A stretch of 64,000 nt of DNA from Halalkalibacter okhensis (GCF_000787375.1 NZ_JRJU01000021.1:1-64000), one strand, 5' to 3'; positions 42,287 through 51,881 are shown, numbered from the stretch's first letter. The notes: a model not told the origin generated them from the letters alone. Translations and numbers: made by a program.

Positions 42287-42499
42287 CTATTCTCCTTCAT
42301 TGTTTTCTTGAAGTGTCTTAATTAAGTCTTCAATATTATCATTAAACCTGCTTAATTCATATTCAACCATTCCATTGTTCATTTGATTCCTTGATGATTC
42401 TCTTATCGCACTTGAAATGTTAAAAGCAGAAAATAAAATACAAATACTTAAAATGACTAAGGCACCTGGTAAAGATAATCTTGGTCGTTTCTCCCCCAT
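42287..42499 (-). CDS. Small single-TM protein
   Basis: A 70-residue protein: basic start MGEKRPRLSLPG, one membrane helix near 12-30, and an acidic coiled tail (NDNIEDLIKTLQENNEGE). Unknown family. ATG 42499 follows AAGGGGG. Stands alone. Confidence 0.6.
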   Translation of the reverse strand: MGEKRPRLSLPGALVILSICILFSAFNISSAIRESSRNQMNNGMVEYELSRFNDNIEDLIKTLQENNEGE

Positions 42500-42553
42500 A
42501 TCATTTCCCCCTTATAATTGTTTCTTAGTCTACGTTAATGACTAATTGACTCG

Positions 42554-43012
42554 TTAAAGAGATAATTTCATCCCATCGTGACTCGCTTTAAATCCTAGCT
42601 TTTCATAAAATCGATGTGCATCTTTTCTGTTCTTGTCCGTCGTTAATTGTACCAATCCACACCCCTCAGATTTCGCTATAGCCATTGCTTCTTCAAATAA
42701 CTTTTCACCTATCTTTTTCCCTCGAACCTTTTTATCGACTCGGACACCCTCAATTTGAGCTCGTTTCATCCCCATTCTTGCTAACCCAGGAATAATTGTT
42801 AGTTGCAGACATCCAACTACCGCTCCCCCTTCAATAGCTAAGAGAATTTGGTTTCCCGCTTGCTTTTCGATTTCACTAAAAGATTGATCGTATATATCTG
42901 GTAGTGGTTCTTCAAATCTTTCACGTTTGGAACCTAGTTCATCATCAGCTAGCATACGAACAATATCTTTTAAGTCTTCTTTTTTCGCCTTTCGAAATTG
43001 CATAGCGTTCAT
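42554..43012 (-). CDS. GNAT acetyltransferase
   Basis: A 152-residue enzyme with MQFRKAKKEDLKDIVRMLAD, KKVRGKKIGEKLFEEAMAIA (acetyl-CoA loop) and RFYEKLGFKASHDGMKL. It may begin at MQFRK (three codons in) rather than ATG 43012. The IEGVRVDKKVRGK pattern is common in generic GNATs; substrate unknown. Confidence 0.87.
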   Translation of the reverse strand: MNAMQFRKAKKEDLKDIVRMLADDELGSKRERFEEPLPDIYDQSFSEIEKQAGNQILLAIEGGAVVGCLQLTIIPGLARMGMKRAQIEGVRVDKKVRGKKIGEKLFEEAMAIAKSEGCGLVQLTTDKNRKDAHRFYEKLGFKASHDGMKLSL

Positions 43013-43185
43013 CTCCCATATCCATTTTTATGTGATACCTCAGTTATTCCCTTTTATTCTCAACGCGATAAATACTCCTAATACGAGTATTGTTTATAGG
43101 AATATGATGTTTTCTAATATAAAATCTACTATCTCCATTAGTCATCTCCGTTTAGGCAAGACTTATTTTTTCATTTTGCAGTTTG

Positions 43186-43368
43186 AGTGGAGCCTCATTC
43201 CGCTATTCTATTAAAAAATGCTAATATGAGCAGGGTTACGGATCCTCGTTCCGTTATTTTCTTGTTTGACCTTGAAAATCATTATTTTTGTGACTTTAGC
43301 GGAACCAGGATCCATTTCACTTCCGTAATAGTCGATTCCATCCATATTAAAGAAATCAGGATCCGCTT
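43186..43368. repeat. Dispersed four-motif repeat, copy D
   Basis: Forward motifs GTGGAGCCTCATTCCGCTAT (43187) and CGGATCCTCGTTCCGTTATT (about 43240), reverse TTTAGCGGAACCAGGATCC (about 43296) and a decayed fourth motif AAGAAATCAGGATCCGC (about 43350). It lies 10 bp from the stop of the small gene at 43379. Confidence 0.75.
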
Positions 43369-43378
43369 GAGGAATTGA

Positions 43379-43594
43379 TTACTTATTTTCTACTAGCTGC
43401 CGACTTATTTTTGTTAATACTCTAATAAGCTCAGCTATCCCTATTAAAAGAAAACCACCAAACAAACTACCTATACTTATTAGTATTACAGTTCCATCAC
43501 TCATATCAAACTGTATTTGTATTAGTATTCCAGTACTGATTGCAACTATTGCTGAAAAATATAAAATTAGTGTAATAACATTCAAGTCTTTCAA
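43379..43594 (-). CDS. Small two-TM membrane protein
   Basis: A 71-residue protein with helices near 5-24 and 34-57 and a short charged tail. ATG 43594 follows AGGAGG. Unknown family. Confidence 0.6.
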   Translation of the reverse strand: MKDLNVITLILYFSAIVAISTGILIQIQFDMSDGTVILISIGSLFGGFLLIGIAELIRVLTKISRQLVENK

Positions 43595-43785
43595 AAAGAT
43601 CCTCCTTTATGCCAAATCAACTTGACATGCTTCATGAATGAAGCCTGCCTCCTTACTACGTCCACCTCTTTATTTTAACATTATTTACCAAGTTGTCGAC
43701 GTAAAAAATGAGCTGCAATGGCAACTCATCAAAACACTCACTAACACTCAACAATGTCATCTTTAATTAAGTCAATTTGAACATT

Positions 43786-44568
43786 TTAAAACTGGACACT
43801 AAATCCCTTAAAGTAATGAATTCCAGTGCCGAATTTCGTAAGCTCTTTTTCTCTTAAAAAATTAACAGCCATTTTCACTTCTTCCAAAATGTTTGGTTCA
43901 AGCCCTAAAGTGTTATGAGAACCGTAGATCATTGAGATGTTTGGAATCTCGGAAATTTTTTCTAGAGAATTCACTAAATCAACTGGGTTTGTTGAAGGGT
44001 AAAACGCATAGATTGGAGTCTCATCATAAAGCAAATCTCCGGTAAACAAATATCCGTTTGTCTTATCCAAAACAGCTATATGTCCTGGAGAATGCCCCGG
44101 TGTATGATAGATCATTAGTCTTCTGTTCCCCAACTCAATGGCATCTCCATCATTTAATAAACCTGTTGGCTTTCCTTGAAATGGTTGATATGTATCAGGG
44201 TTAAATGTTTGTGGTGTAGGTAACGTTATATCTCTACTGACATCTTTTCTGATTTGTTCAATGGATAAACCTTTAATTCCGTTCACTAACCAGTCTTTAT
44301 CTGCTTCGTGAACATAGATCTTTTCAAATTGCCCATGACTTCCTATATGATCCGTATGAACATGAGTTGTAATGACTTCAATCGGTAATGAAGTCAATTG
44401 ATCAGTTATTCTTTTTATATTGTCAATACCAAGACCGGTATCAATTAATATCGCTTTTTCTTCTCCCATTAATAAAAATGAATGAACCTTCTCCCAATGT
44501 CCATATTCACTAATTGCATATGTAATAGGATCAATCTGCTGCACAGTAAACCATAAATCCTTAATCAT
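43786..44568 (-). CDS. MBL-fold metallo-hydrolase
   Basis: About 260 residues, metallo-beta-lactamase fold. The zinc motif THVHTDHIGS near 69-78, HTPGHSPGH near 150 and GDLLYDE near 175 are intact. Relatives hydrolyse lactones, thioesters or phosphodiesters. ATG 44568 follows AAGGAGG; an in-frame reading to 44640 is not needed. It is divergent from the AraC-type gene, which may regulate it. Confidence 0.9.
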   Translation of the reverse strand: MIKDLWFTVQQIDPITYAISEYGHWEKVHSFLLMGEEKAILIDTGLGIDNIKRITDQLTSLPIEVITTHVHTDHIGSHGQFEKIYVHEADKDWLVNGIKGLSIEQIRKDVSRDITLPTPQTFNPDTYQPFQGKPTGLLNDGDAIELGNRRLMIYHTPGHSPGHIAVLDKTNGYLFTGDLLYDETPIYAFYPSTNPVDLVNSLEKISEIPNISMIYGSHNTLGLEPNILEEVKMAVNFLREKELTKFGTGIHYFKGFSVQF

Positions 44569-44742
44569 ATATGACCTCCTTATGTCATTTGCTTTCTTAC
44601 TTGTTCTACAATCCCATCCAATATCCTCTTGCAACATCACAGTTGGCTATTTTGATTAATAAAAGTAAAATAGATTTAGCAAAAATTGTTAAGAGCAAAT
44701 GAGAGTTTGTTGTTATAGTGGAGGTAGGGTAGGTGAAAGGGA

Positions 44743-45630
44743 ATGGATTATTCAGCATGTATACAAAGAACACTTGATTATATTGAAGAGAACTTACACG
44801 AACCTATTTCATTAGTGAAATTAGCAGAAGTTGCTTGTTTTTCCCCTTTTCATTACCATCGTGTATTCCAGGCGATGGTGGGAGAATCTGTGATGGATTA
44901 TGTAAGAAAAAGAAGGCTGACGCTTGCTGCAGAAAGGTTATTCTATACAGAGGAAAAAGTGATCAATATTGCTATTGATGTTGGGTTTCAATCCCACGAG
45001 TCATTCACCCGTGCATTCAAAAAGTCGTATGGCGCCTCACCCATGAAATACCGCAACGCAACTAGAATATCTGGACCTTTACGCGGAAAAGCCTACCTAA
45101 ATACAAACCTTTCTCAAGGAGGAATTAGATTGGAACCGAAAATACTTATTAAACCCGCTTTTCATGTTATTGGATATGAGCTGATAACAAAGAATAAGGA
45201 CGGCCAGAACAATATAGACATTCCTGAATTTTGGCAGCAGTATATCCAAAATAAATTGGGAGCTACCATTCCAAACCCTATACGTAAAAATGAAGAACTC
45301 GGCATATGCACAGAATTTTTTCCTGAATCTGGTGAGTTCGTATATGTTATTGGAATGGAAGTAGAAAAAGGGACTCAAGCTCCTGAAGGAATGGTGTACA
45401 AAAGTTTCCCTGAACTTGAATATGCCGTATTCACAACGCCTCCATCAACAGAGAAAGCATTTGTCTCTTCTATTCAGTCCACCTGGAATTATATCTTTAC
45501 AACATGGTTTCCACAATCGGGATATGAACATCACGGCTCAATTGAATTTGAGCTGTATGACGAACGATGCTACGGATCAGAGAACAAGGAGATAGATATT
45601 TATATTCCTGTAAAAAAAATAAACCGGTAA
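44743..45630 (+). CDS. AraC-family regulator with GyrI-like effector domain
   Basis: A 295-residue regulator. Residues 1-105 hold two AraC helix-turn-helices (LVKLAEVACFSPFHYHRVFQ and INIAIDVGFQSHESFTRAFK); residues about 130-295 resemble the GyrI/effector-binding domain that recognises small hydrophobic compounds. Members activate efflux or detoxification genes. The start ATG 44743 follows GGTGAAAGGGA. Divergent from the MBL-fold gene. Confidence 0.88.
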   Translation: MDYSACIQRTLDYIEENLHEPISLVKLAEVACFSPFHYHRVFQAMVGESVMDYVRKRRLTLAAERLFYTEEKVINIAIDVGFQSHESFTRAFKKSYGASPMKYRNATRISGPLRGKAYLNTNLSQGGIRLEPKILIKPAFHVIGYELITKNKDGQNNIDIPEFWQQYIQNKLGATIPNPIRKNEELGICTEFFPESGEFVYVIGMEVEKGTQAPEGMVYKSFPELEYAVFTTPPSTEKAFVSSIQSTWNYIFTTWFPQSGYEHHGSIEFELYDERCYGSENKEIDIYIPVKKINR

Positions 45631-45705
45631 GGCATAATAGTAATAATCTCTTTTATTAAGAGAAGCATCAGGAGTTTTGTAGTTTATTTCGATATAGATT
45701 ACTTA

Positions 45706-45753
45706 AAAAGCCTACTCTCTATTTTTATTAGAAAGAGATTAGGCTTTTTTATT
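45706..45753 (+). terminator. Terminator of the AraC-type gene
   Basis: AAGCCTACTCTC pairs with GAGATTAGGCTT, followed by TTTTTT. Confidence 0.75.
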
Positions 45754-45866
45754 ACCCCATAGTCGCTCTCCACCATTGACCATTCCTCAACCCAACAAGC
45801 ATTTACTTTAAGTTCATAAAAAAACGCACGCTTAATTCAATAATGGCAAATAACAAACTCATTTGA

Positions 45867-46331
45867 TTAAAGATTTTCATCTCGGGGTTTTCTCGACTTA
45901 AAAAACTTTCCTAAGTAAATATAAATAATGCTAATGAACACACCAATAATAAACCCACCTAATAGTGCAACACCACTCCATTCAACTATATTACCTACAA
46001 TATCCTTCCAAAATAGACTTTTCCAATTGCTCCAAAAGTAAGGGTGTTCACCTAAGCTGGATATATGTAACTCTGGTCTCGTTGAAACACCTATAAAAGC
46101 AAATTGAACGGCCATATATAGATAATAAGAAATAATGGAGAAGATCCAAGTTAAACTACAAGCCAAAGCAGTAAACAATTTTGATTTAGAAATTCTTACT
46201 TCAAATAAAGCGATAGGAATAAGCGGTAGCAACCATATACCGTAAGTTAAATATCTCCAAAGAGTCCCACCTTGACCAAGTACATTAGAAATATAGTTAT
46301 GGAAGAAAAAATCAAATACTCCAAATTCCAA
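45867..46331 (-). CDS. Four-TM membrane protein, unknown
   Basis: A 154-residue protein with helices near 25-45, 54-82 and 118-143 and a basic end KSRKPRDENL. No family recognised. No convincing ribosome site is seen before ATG 46331, so the start is uncertain. Confidence 0.5.
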   Translation of the reverse strand: MEFGVFDFFFHNYISNVLGQGGTLWRYLTYGIWLLPLIPIALFEVRISKSKLFTALACSLTWIFSIISYYLYMAVQFAFIGVSTRPELHISSLGEHPYFWSNWKSLFWKDIVGNIVEWSGVALLGGFIIGVFISIIYIYLGKFFKSRKPRDENL

Positions 46332-46447
46332 TAATTATATAGATAAACCAGCGTATTTTCATTAGAGTTATTGTCTCCTAAGATTTTTTTAGTTGCTTCT
46401 TCTTCAACTCTTTCTCCACATTATTAGTAAAAAGCGCACCATTTTGT

Positions 46448-46939
46448 TTAAAAAGAATGCATGGATTTATACTCTCTACCAATAAAGTGAGCAGGTACGG
46501 GATTGAGTTCTAACTCTCTTGACCAAATTGAGAGTTGACCGATGTGATGAATCTCATGAGCAATTATATGATGTAATATTTCCTCAACAGTATATTTACC
46601 TTCATCCCAAGGGACACTCACAGCTTTCACTTTTTTATCCTCTAAGTTGTTTTTTAGAAATTCAACTATCTCATTTCGAAATCCATCTGAAAGAGACCTA
46701 ACCTTCTCTACTGTATTATAATCAGCATAGTTAATCACTACATCTTCTTTTCCTTGAATCCCACGAATCCAGCTATACTCAACATCAATTATATGAAAAA
46801 GAGTATATAAAATACTTCCTACTCCTCCCGTTCTGCTTTTGACTAACTCATGATTTGATAGTTGATTACACCAGTCAAACCATTCGTCTCTGACCTGCCA
46901 GTTGTATTCAAAAAAACTAATCAATGTAAACACCCCCAT
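46448..46939 (-). CDS. DinB-family protein (YrdA-like)
   Basis: A 163-residue four-helix protein. SFFEYNWQVRDEWFDWCNQL at the start, LYTLFHIIDVEYSWIRGI and LHHIIAHEIHHIGQLSIWSR with metal-binding histidines are typical of the DinB/YrdA group. Activity unknown. It may begin a few codons in. Related to the protein at 34034 and the relic at 25449. Confidence 0.85.
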   Translation of the reverse strand: MGVFTLISFFEYNWQVRDEWFDWCNQLSNHELVKSRTGGVGSILYTLFHIIDVEYSWIRGIQGKEDVVINYADYNTVEKVRSLSDGFRNEIVEFLKNNLEDKKVKAVSVPWDEGKYTVEEILHHIIAHEIHHIGQLSIWSRELELNPVPAHFIGREYKSMHSF

Positions 46940-47068
46940 CTAGTCTATTAATAAGTATATTGACATTAACCGAACCAAAAGTCACTTGTCTACAATAAAG
47001 AAGGAGCGTTACTGTTGAAGTATCGCTCCATTAATAATGGTTAGGTTATAGTTCTTATAGTAACCCTA

Positions 47069-47506
47069 TTATTTCTTCTCCCTTTTTTCCTCCCAAAGCT
47101 GTATACGCTCTTCATGACTAACCTCTTTATGTACTTGATGCAGCATCCATATATAACCAAAGGGATCCATAAATATGGCATTCGATACTCCATGATCAGA
47201 AAGCTCAGTCACTGGTTGAACTTCTGTACAACCTAAATCCATTGCCTTGGCATAGGTTTCCTTAATGTCTGGGACCGTAACATTTACCCAACTCGTTTTA
47301 GGATCGTCAGGTTTTGGTGCGATCAAATGGAAATCTGGATTTTCATCTAGCATATGAAAGTGAACGCCATATAGGGTAAAAACAACCTCATTTTCACCAC
47401 GAGGAAAGTTTGAAACCTCCACACGCTTAATATCAAATAGATCTTCGTATAATTCCAATGCTTTTAAGCTATCTTTCACAACAATATCAATTTCTACTCC
47501 AACCAA
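47069..47506 (-). CDS. VOC-family protein (glyoxalase-like)
   Basis: About 145 residues, one VOC domain: IDIVVKDSLKALELYEDLFD at the start and AIFMDPFGYIWMLHQV at the end, as in PhnB-like proteins. Role unknown, possibly antibiotic binding or glyoxalase-type isomerisation. TTG 47506, eight bases after AAAGGAG, is the best start; no in-frame ATG exists. Confidence 0.83.
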   Translation of the reverse strand: MVGVEIDIVVKDSLKALELYEDLFDIKRVEVSNFPRGENEVVFTLYGVHFHMLDENPDFHLIAPKPDDPKTSWVNVTVPDIKETYAKAMDLGCTEVQPVTELSDHGVSNAIFMDPFGYIWMLHQVHKEVSHEERIQLWEEKREKK

Positions 47507-47714
47507 AATGAACACTCCTTTTACAAGTTAATATATTCTTTCTTTACCTCACCATTTTCCCCAGTTTCTCAATTAAAGTATACCAAATTCAACCATAATA
47601 AACCCAACTCCTATAAAAGCTTAAATTGGAACAAGCATAAGAGCTTGTTATCTATGCGCTGGCTAGGTAAAATGACATATGCAATTAAATTAATTTTGCA
47701 GGTTGTGACATACA

Positions 47715-48668
47715 ATGAACTTATTCGAAAGACTATATACTCTTATTATTTTCTTAGCCGTCGTTATTGGGATAGGTATAGGAAAAGTAGAACTGATAAG
47801 AGAAAATGCCGAAAGCTTTATTGTTCCTTTATTAGTAGCGATGCTCTATATTACTTTCTTACAAATCCCTATCGATGAAATAAAGATAGCTTTTAAAAAC
47901 TTCAAGTTTACATACACTTCAGTCCTTATAAATTTTCTCTGGACACCTATCCTAGCATGGCTACTAGCAATGGTCTTTTTAGGTGATAACCCAGCGTTGT
48001 ATATTGGATTTATTATGCTTATGGTTACACCATGTACCGATTGGTATTTAATCTTTACAGGGATAGCTAAAGGAAATGTTGCATTATCTACAGCAATCTT
48101 ACCTTTAAACTTAATCTTACAAATTATTATGCTCCCTATTTACCTTCTTATTTTTGGTGGTACAACAGGGGTTATAGAGCTTACATTTCTAGTAGAAAGT
48201 ATCATCATTGTCTTATTGATACCATTGGTTTTAGCTTTTTTAACAAAAATGTTCTTTCTGAACAAGCATCATTTAAGAGAACACTTCATATCTAATCTCA
48301 GTGTGTTACCGATTATATTTCTAAGCCTTGCAATTGTTGCCATGTTTGCTTCACAAGGGCAATTATTGCTTGATCATTTAGACTTAATGTGGCAATTGAC
48401 TATTCCTATTCTTCTATTCTTCATTGTGAATTTCTTTATAGGTCAAAAGGTTGGACAGCTTATGAAGTTCCCGAACTCCGACAGAATAAGTTTAAGCTTA
48501 ACTACGCTAGCAAGAAATTCACCAATCGCTTTAGCCATTGCTATGACCGCATTTCCTGACCAACCCTTAATTGCTATAACATTAGTGATAGGTCCATTAC
48601 TGGAATTGCCTATTCTAGCTATCATTACTCAACTTTTATTATTTATTTCTAAAAATAAGCGTTTATAG
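47715..48668 (+). CDS. SBF/ACR3-like transporter (arsenite or bile-acid type)
   Basis: A 317-residue transporter with ten predicted helices. MVTPCTDWYLIFTGIAKGN carries the conserved PCT motif seen in ACR3-type arsenite exporters, and TLARNSPIALAIAMTAFPDQ is the conserved TM9-10 region of the SBF family. Likely exports an anion; arsenite is possible, but no arsR, arsC or arsenic operator is nearby. ATG 47715 lacks a strong ribosome site. Confidence 0.8.
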   Translation: MNLFERLYTLIIFLAVVIGIGIGKVELIRENAESFIVPLLVAMLYITFLQIPIDEIKIAFKNFKFTYTSVLINFLWTPILAWLLAMVFLGDNPALYIGFIMLMVTPCTDWYLIFTGIAKGNVALSTAILPLNLILQIIMLPIYLLIFGGTTGVIELTFLVESIIIVLLIPLVLAFLTKMFFLNKHHLREHFISNLSVLPIIFLSLAIVAMFASQGQLLLDHLDLMWQLTIPILLFFIVNFFIGQKVGQLMKFPNSDRISLSLTTLARNSPIALAIAMTAFPDQPLIAITLVIGPLLELPILAIITQLLLFISKNKRL

Positions 48669-48757
48669 ATAACTCGAAAACACACATCAGTCTTATTTCA
48701 TCTTAATTTAATCAGCTTTGATAGCGGAACAAGGCAACGTGGTTAACAGGTTTGGTG

Positions 48758-49132
48758 TTAATCAGAGTTAATGAAAGATGGAAAACCAAACCATAAACTC
48801 AATGTAAAAATAACTAAAATAAAGACACCGTAGAACAGTTGAATAAGATACTCTTTAGATTTTCTGTGATTTTTCCAATAAAGAAATGCAGTTACTCCAA
48901 ATAAAAGGCCAACAAATAAAAAAGTTCGCCAACTTAAATAGCCAGTTCGTTCAAATAGATGTCCTGAAGCAAGGTAAATGAAAATCAGGAAGGGTGGAAC
49001 AAATCTGTGTAGTGAAGTGGTTTCCTCATATTTTATTGGTTTTATGTTAAGTTTAGCTCGTAGGTATCTACCAATAAGACCACAAATAATTCCCAATATA
49101 CCAATGTATAGTAGAGATAAGAATAATACCAT
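48758..49132 (-). CDS. DUF4181-like membrane protein, paralogue
   Basis: A 124-residue four-TM protein with LRAKLNIKPIKYEETTSLHR and FGVTAFLYWKNHRKSKEYLI. It is a clear paralogue of the protein at 50649 (matching LRRKLNIRKIKYEKKPKLQT, and AFMQWKHHPNRQEYVI) and more distantly of 31765. Function unknown. Confidence 0.7.
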   Translation of the reverse strand: MVLFLSLLYIGILGIICGLIGRYLRAKLNIKPIKYEETTSLHRFVPPFLIFIYLASGHLFERTGYLSWRTFLFVGLLFGVTAFLYWKNHRKSKEYLIQLFYGVFILVIFTLSLWFGFPSFINSD

Positions 49133-49154
49133 ATCTGTTCCCCTTTTTTATAAA

Positions 49155-49826
49155 TTACTTTCTTAAGTTTTCTACAATTAAAGGTAGTTCTTTCAAATCC
49201 TCCACTACGAAATCTGCTTTCACGTTATCCCATTGATCGTCTCTTTTCCAGACACTTTTCATGCCTACATTTTTAGAAGCTTGCACATCATTTTCTGGAT
49301 GGTCGCCGATAAATATGCTTTCTGACGGTAAAACATTTAGATTGTTTAAGGCTTTTTGAAATATTAGAGGTTCAGGCTTTTTCATGCCTTCCCTTTCAGA
49401 TATAAGAATTGTTTCAAAATATTTTTCAATACCTAAAGCCTTAATATTAGCCAATTGGAATGGCCCTTTGCCATTAGTAATCATTCCAAGAACAAGATTA
49501 TCATCCTTCAATTTTTCTAACGTACTATTGAGGTTAGGGAATGGAATACAGCTATCATGAAATTGACTAACATAATCTTGGAGTAATTCTTCCCAAGTCA
49601 AACCAGTTATATCAAATTCATCCACTAACTGTTGATAGACCTTATCCTTCCAAACATATCCCCTATTATCAAGTTCTATAAATCGTGTTTTGTATTTTTC
49701 TATTGATACATGATTTACCCATTTATTCAATCGCTTGTATTGCTTTTCGATAAAAACCTTTACTGACGCATCTCGATCTAACAAAGTTCCATCTAAATCA
49801 AAAATAACAGCTCTGATCATATTCAT
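49155..49826 (-). CDS. HAD-superfamily hydrolase
   Basis: A 223-residue HAD phosphatase. Motif I VIFDLDGTLLDRD, motif II GMITNGKG, the conserved Lys in REGMKKPEP and motif IV FIGDHPENDVQASK are all intact. Generic substrate, perhaps sugar or nucleotide phosphate. The start is ATG 49826 or the second ATG (49820) behind GAGGAG. The remnant at 11498-11638 belongs to the same subfamily. Confidence 0.9.
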   Translation of the reverse strand: MNMIRAVIFDLDGTLLDRDASVKVFIEKQYKRLNKWVNHVSIEKYKTRFIELDNRGYVWKDKVYQQLVDEFDITGLTWEELLQDYVSQFHDSCIPFPNLNSTLEKLKDDNLVLGMITNGKGPFQLANIKALGIEKYFETILISEREGMKKPEPLIFQKALNNLNVLPSESIFIGDHPENDVQASKNVGMKSVWKRDDQWDNVKADFVVEDLKELPLIVENLRK

Positions 49827-49937
49827 CCACTCCTCGGAATAAGGTTATTACAGAAACTGAATGGACTTACTTGGATCCTGATTATACTTTTCATTAGTTG
49901 AAAAGAAATTTACATTCAAAAAGGCTTAGTAAAAATT

Positions 49938-50270
49938 CTAAGCCTTGCCGAAACCGTGACTGCTTCGATAGACAATCAGGGTAATTGCATTTAAAATGAT
50001 GGTGACAATGAGAAGCACTGCTGAGACGAACGCCACGGCACCTATTGTATCCATAATAGCAGACCAATCCTCAATCATGACGAGATGATAATTATAGAAA
50101 ATTTGAAAACATAGTGAAATAGCACAAGCGCTGATGCTAATAATAGAAAGAGCGACCCAATTATTCCTATGGACATCTTTTTTGTCTCTCATCAGATTAA
50201 CTACAGGAAGGATCCAAGCAATTAGCCCAAGTACGAGACTGCCAACATTAAGCCAGCTATAATCAATCAT
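49938..50270 (-). CDS. Three-TM membrane protein, unknown
   Basis: About 110 residues. Helices near 8-24, 36-58 and 73-100 with a Asn-Trp rich loop (DKKDVHRNNWVALSII). Resembles small hypothetical membrane proteins common in Bacillus and Listeria, function unknown. ATG 50270 is ten bases after AAAGGAG. Confidence 0.65.
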   Translation of the reverse strand: MIDYSWLNVGSLVLGLIAWILPVVNLMRDKKDVHRNNWVALSIISISACAISLCFQIFYNYHLVMIEDWSAIMDTIGAVAFVSAVLLIVTIILNAITLIVYRSSHGFGKA

Positions 50271-50364
50271 GTCTAACAAACTCCTTTGCATTTTTTGTTT
50301 CTTTATTATGCTTACTCATAAGAACGTGCACTAATCAACGCTAATGACTAGTAGAATAATAGAC

Positions 50365-50550
50365 TTATAAGATTTCAAATATGATTGTAATGACTAAACT
50401 TTGGATAAGAACGATCAGAGTAAAACCCCAGCTTAGAATTTGTTCGTTTTTCTTCTTTATTAACATTTGAGTTATGTAGTTTATTACAAACATAATAATG
50501 AATACAATTATCAACGAAAACCAAAAAGGAGATGTGTAAATTATTGCCAT
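50365..50550 (-). CDS. Small two-TM membrane protein
   Basis: About 61 residues: two hydrophobic helices around KKKNEQILSWG. ATG 50550, preceded by GTGGGGAAAAACAA, is preferred over ATG 50568. Unknown family. Confidence 0.55.
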   Translation of the reverse strand: MAIIYTSPFWFSLIIVFIIMFVINYITQMLIKKKNEQILSWGFTLIVLIQSLVITIIFEIL

Positions 50551-50648
50551 TTGTTTTTCCCCACCCATAAACGTTTTTTAAACCCTCCCAGTAATACACA
50601 GTACGTCCATACTCCTCAGAAAAACAAATTCTTAATTCAGAATCCCTT

Positions 50649-51023
50649 TTATCTAAAAATAAAATTAGGGAATTGAAAAACCAAATTAAATGAAAAGATG
50701 AACAAAAATACGAAACCTACAACAATCGTAATAACATATTCCTGTCTATTCGGATGGTGCTTCCACTGCATGAATGCAACAAAACCAATAAATGCTATTA
50801 AAAATACAAACGTTTTCCACGTTATCAGATATGAAGTAGTCTCTATAAATTCAACTGAGAACACAAATAAAAAGATAAGTAAAGATTCCCCTAATGTCTG
50901 CAACTTTGGCTTTTTTTCATATTTTATTTTTCGTATATTTAGTTTTCGTCTAAGTATTTTAGCGAAATAGGCAACTATCAAACCTATGATAAATAAATAC
51001 AATAAAGATAAAGTTAAACCCAC
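50649..51023 (-). CDS. DUF4181-like membrane protein, paralogue
   Basis: A 124-residue four-TM protein, close paralogue of 48758-49132 in length and pattern (YFAKILRRKLNIRKIKYEKK near 19-38). Recent duplication is likely. Function unknown. No strong ribosome site is seen before ATG 51023. Confidence 0.7.
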   Translation of the reverse strand: MGLTLSLLYLFIIGLIVAYFAKILRRKLNIRKIKYEKKPKLQTLGESLLIFLFVFSVEFIETTSYLITWKTFVFLIAFIGFVAFMQWKHHPNRQEYVITIVVGFVFLFIFSFNLVFQFPNFIFR

Positions 51024-51097
51024 ACCTATGTCGCCCCCAGAATTCCCAAACCTAGGAAAAAGTATATAATTTTATTGATACTTAATAAAAAACTATC

Positions 51098-51286
51098 TTA
51101 TCTTTTATCCTTTTCCATTATTTCTATTATCCTATCTAGTTTCTTTCCAAGTTCTTTTTGTTGATTATGTTTTTCAGTCGAATTTGCAAGTAACCTTCTT
51201 ATAAAAAGTGCTAACGAAATAATCATTAAAGCGATTAGTCCAAATGAAACGAGTTGATAAAGAATTGACCCCCATGTAACATCCAA
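51098..51286 (-). CDS. DUF4083-like small membrane protein
   Basis: A 62-residue protein: one helix (IALMIISLALFIRRLLAN) then a charged coiled tail (KELGKKLDRIIEIMEKDKR), as in DUF4083. The ATG at 51286 is seven bases after the acetyltransferase stop, so the two are cotranscribed; the ribosome site GGAGGTAATT overlaps that stop. Confidence 0.75.
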   Translation of the reverse strand: MDVTWGSILYQLVSFGLIALMIISLALFIRRLLANSTEKHNQQKELGKKLDRIIEIMEKDKR

Positions 51287-51293
51287 TTTCCAA

Positions 51294-51749
51294 TTACCTC
51301 CTTTCGAATACTTTTTTCATAAGAAAAGCTGAATCTTTCAATTCAGAAAATCCATTTTTATGATAAAAATGATATGCCGGCACCGTTTTTTCTGTGGCTA
51401 ACCATATATGCTTGATTTCTTCAGCTTTCAAAAGGTCACTTATTTGTTCAAAAAACATACTGCCTAGCCCTTGATTTTGTTTTTCTCTTGAAATAAAGAA
51501 TTCCTTAATAAAATATTCCCGACCTTCCCACCAGTTAAAAACATAGCCTAATGATCCGCCAACTAACTTTTGATTTTCATCATAAAAGGCTAATGACAAC
51601 GAATTTTGATTGTCTGTCAGGTCTTTTAAATACAAGTCTACTTGTTTTTCATCTTCCCACTTATCAAACCAAGGGTCATTTGAAAAAACATCTAAAAACA
51701 AATCTTTCATTTCCTCATATTCACTTTTATTTAAAATGCTAGTCTTCAT
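51294..51749 (-). CDS. GNAT acetyltransferase
   Basis: A 151-residue enzyme. FFISREKQNQGLGSMFFEQI is the acetyl-CoA loop and YHFYHKNGFSELKDSAFLMK the family end. Substrate unknown. First gene of a two-gene unit with the DUF4083-like gene. ATG 51749 follows GGAGGTACAGTT. Confidence 0.87.
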   Translation of the reverse strand: MKTSILNKSEYEEMKDLFLDVFSNDPWFDKWEDEKQVDLYLKDLTDNQNSLSLAFYDENQKLVGGSLGYVFNWWEGREYFIKEFFISREKQNQGLGSMFFEQISDLLKAEEIKHIWLATEKTVPAYHFYHKNGFSELKDSAFLMKKVFERR

Positions 51750-51881
51750 ACAACTGTACCTCCTACATGTTCACTCAAAAAAAACTTTTATCTAAATGAT
51801 TAAAAAATGCCTTCATCCACCTTCTATTAACGTTTGAATTACTGCTTGTTTCATTTTAACATTTTTTACCTCTTATTCATC

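Noticed and set aside
47629-47650. AACAAGC/GCTTGTT inverted repeat before the ACR3-like gene as an ArsR operator
   Set aside because: The sequence does not fit known ArsR operators and no arsR gene is adjacent.
48718-49885. Possible additional fragments of the four-motif repeat (TAGCGGAACAAGG at 48723; TTGGATCCTGATTA at 49871)
   Set aside because: Each has a single partial motif with no partner, so chance cannot be excluded.
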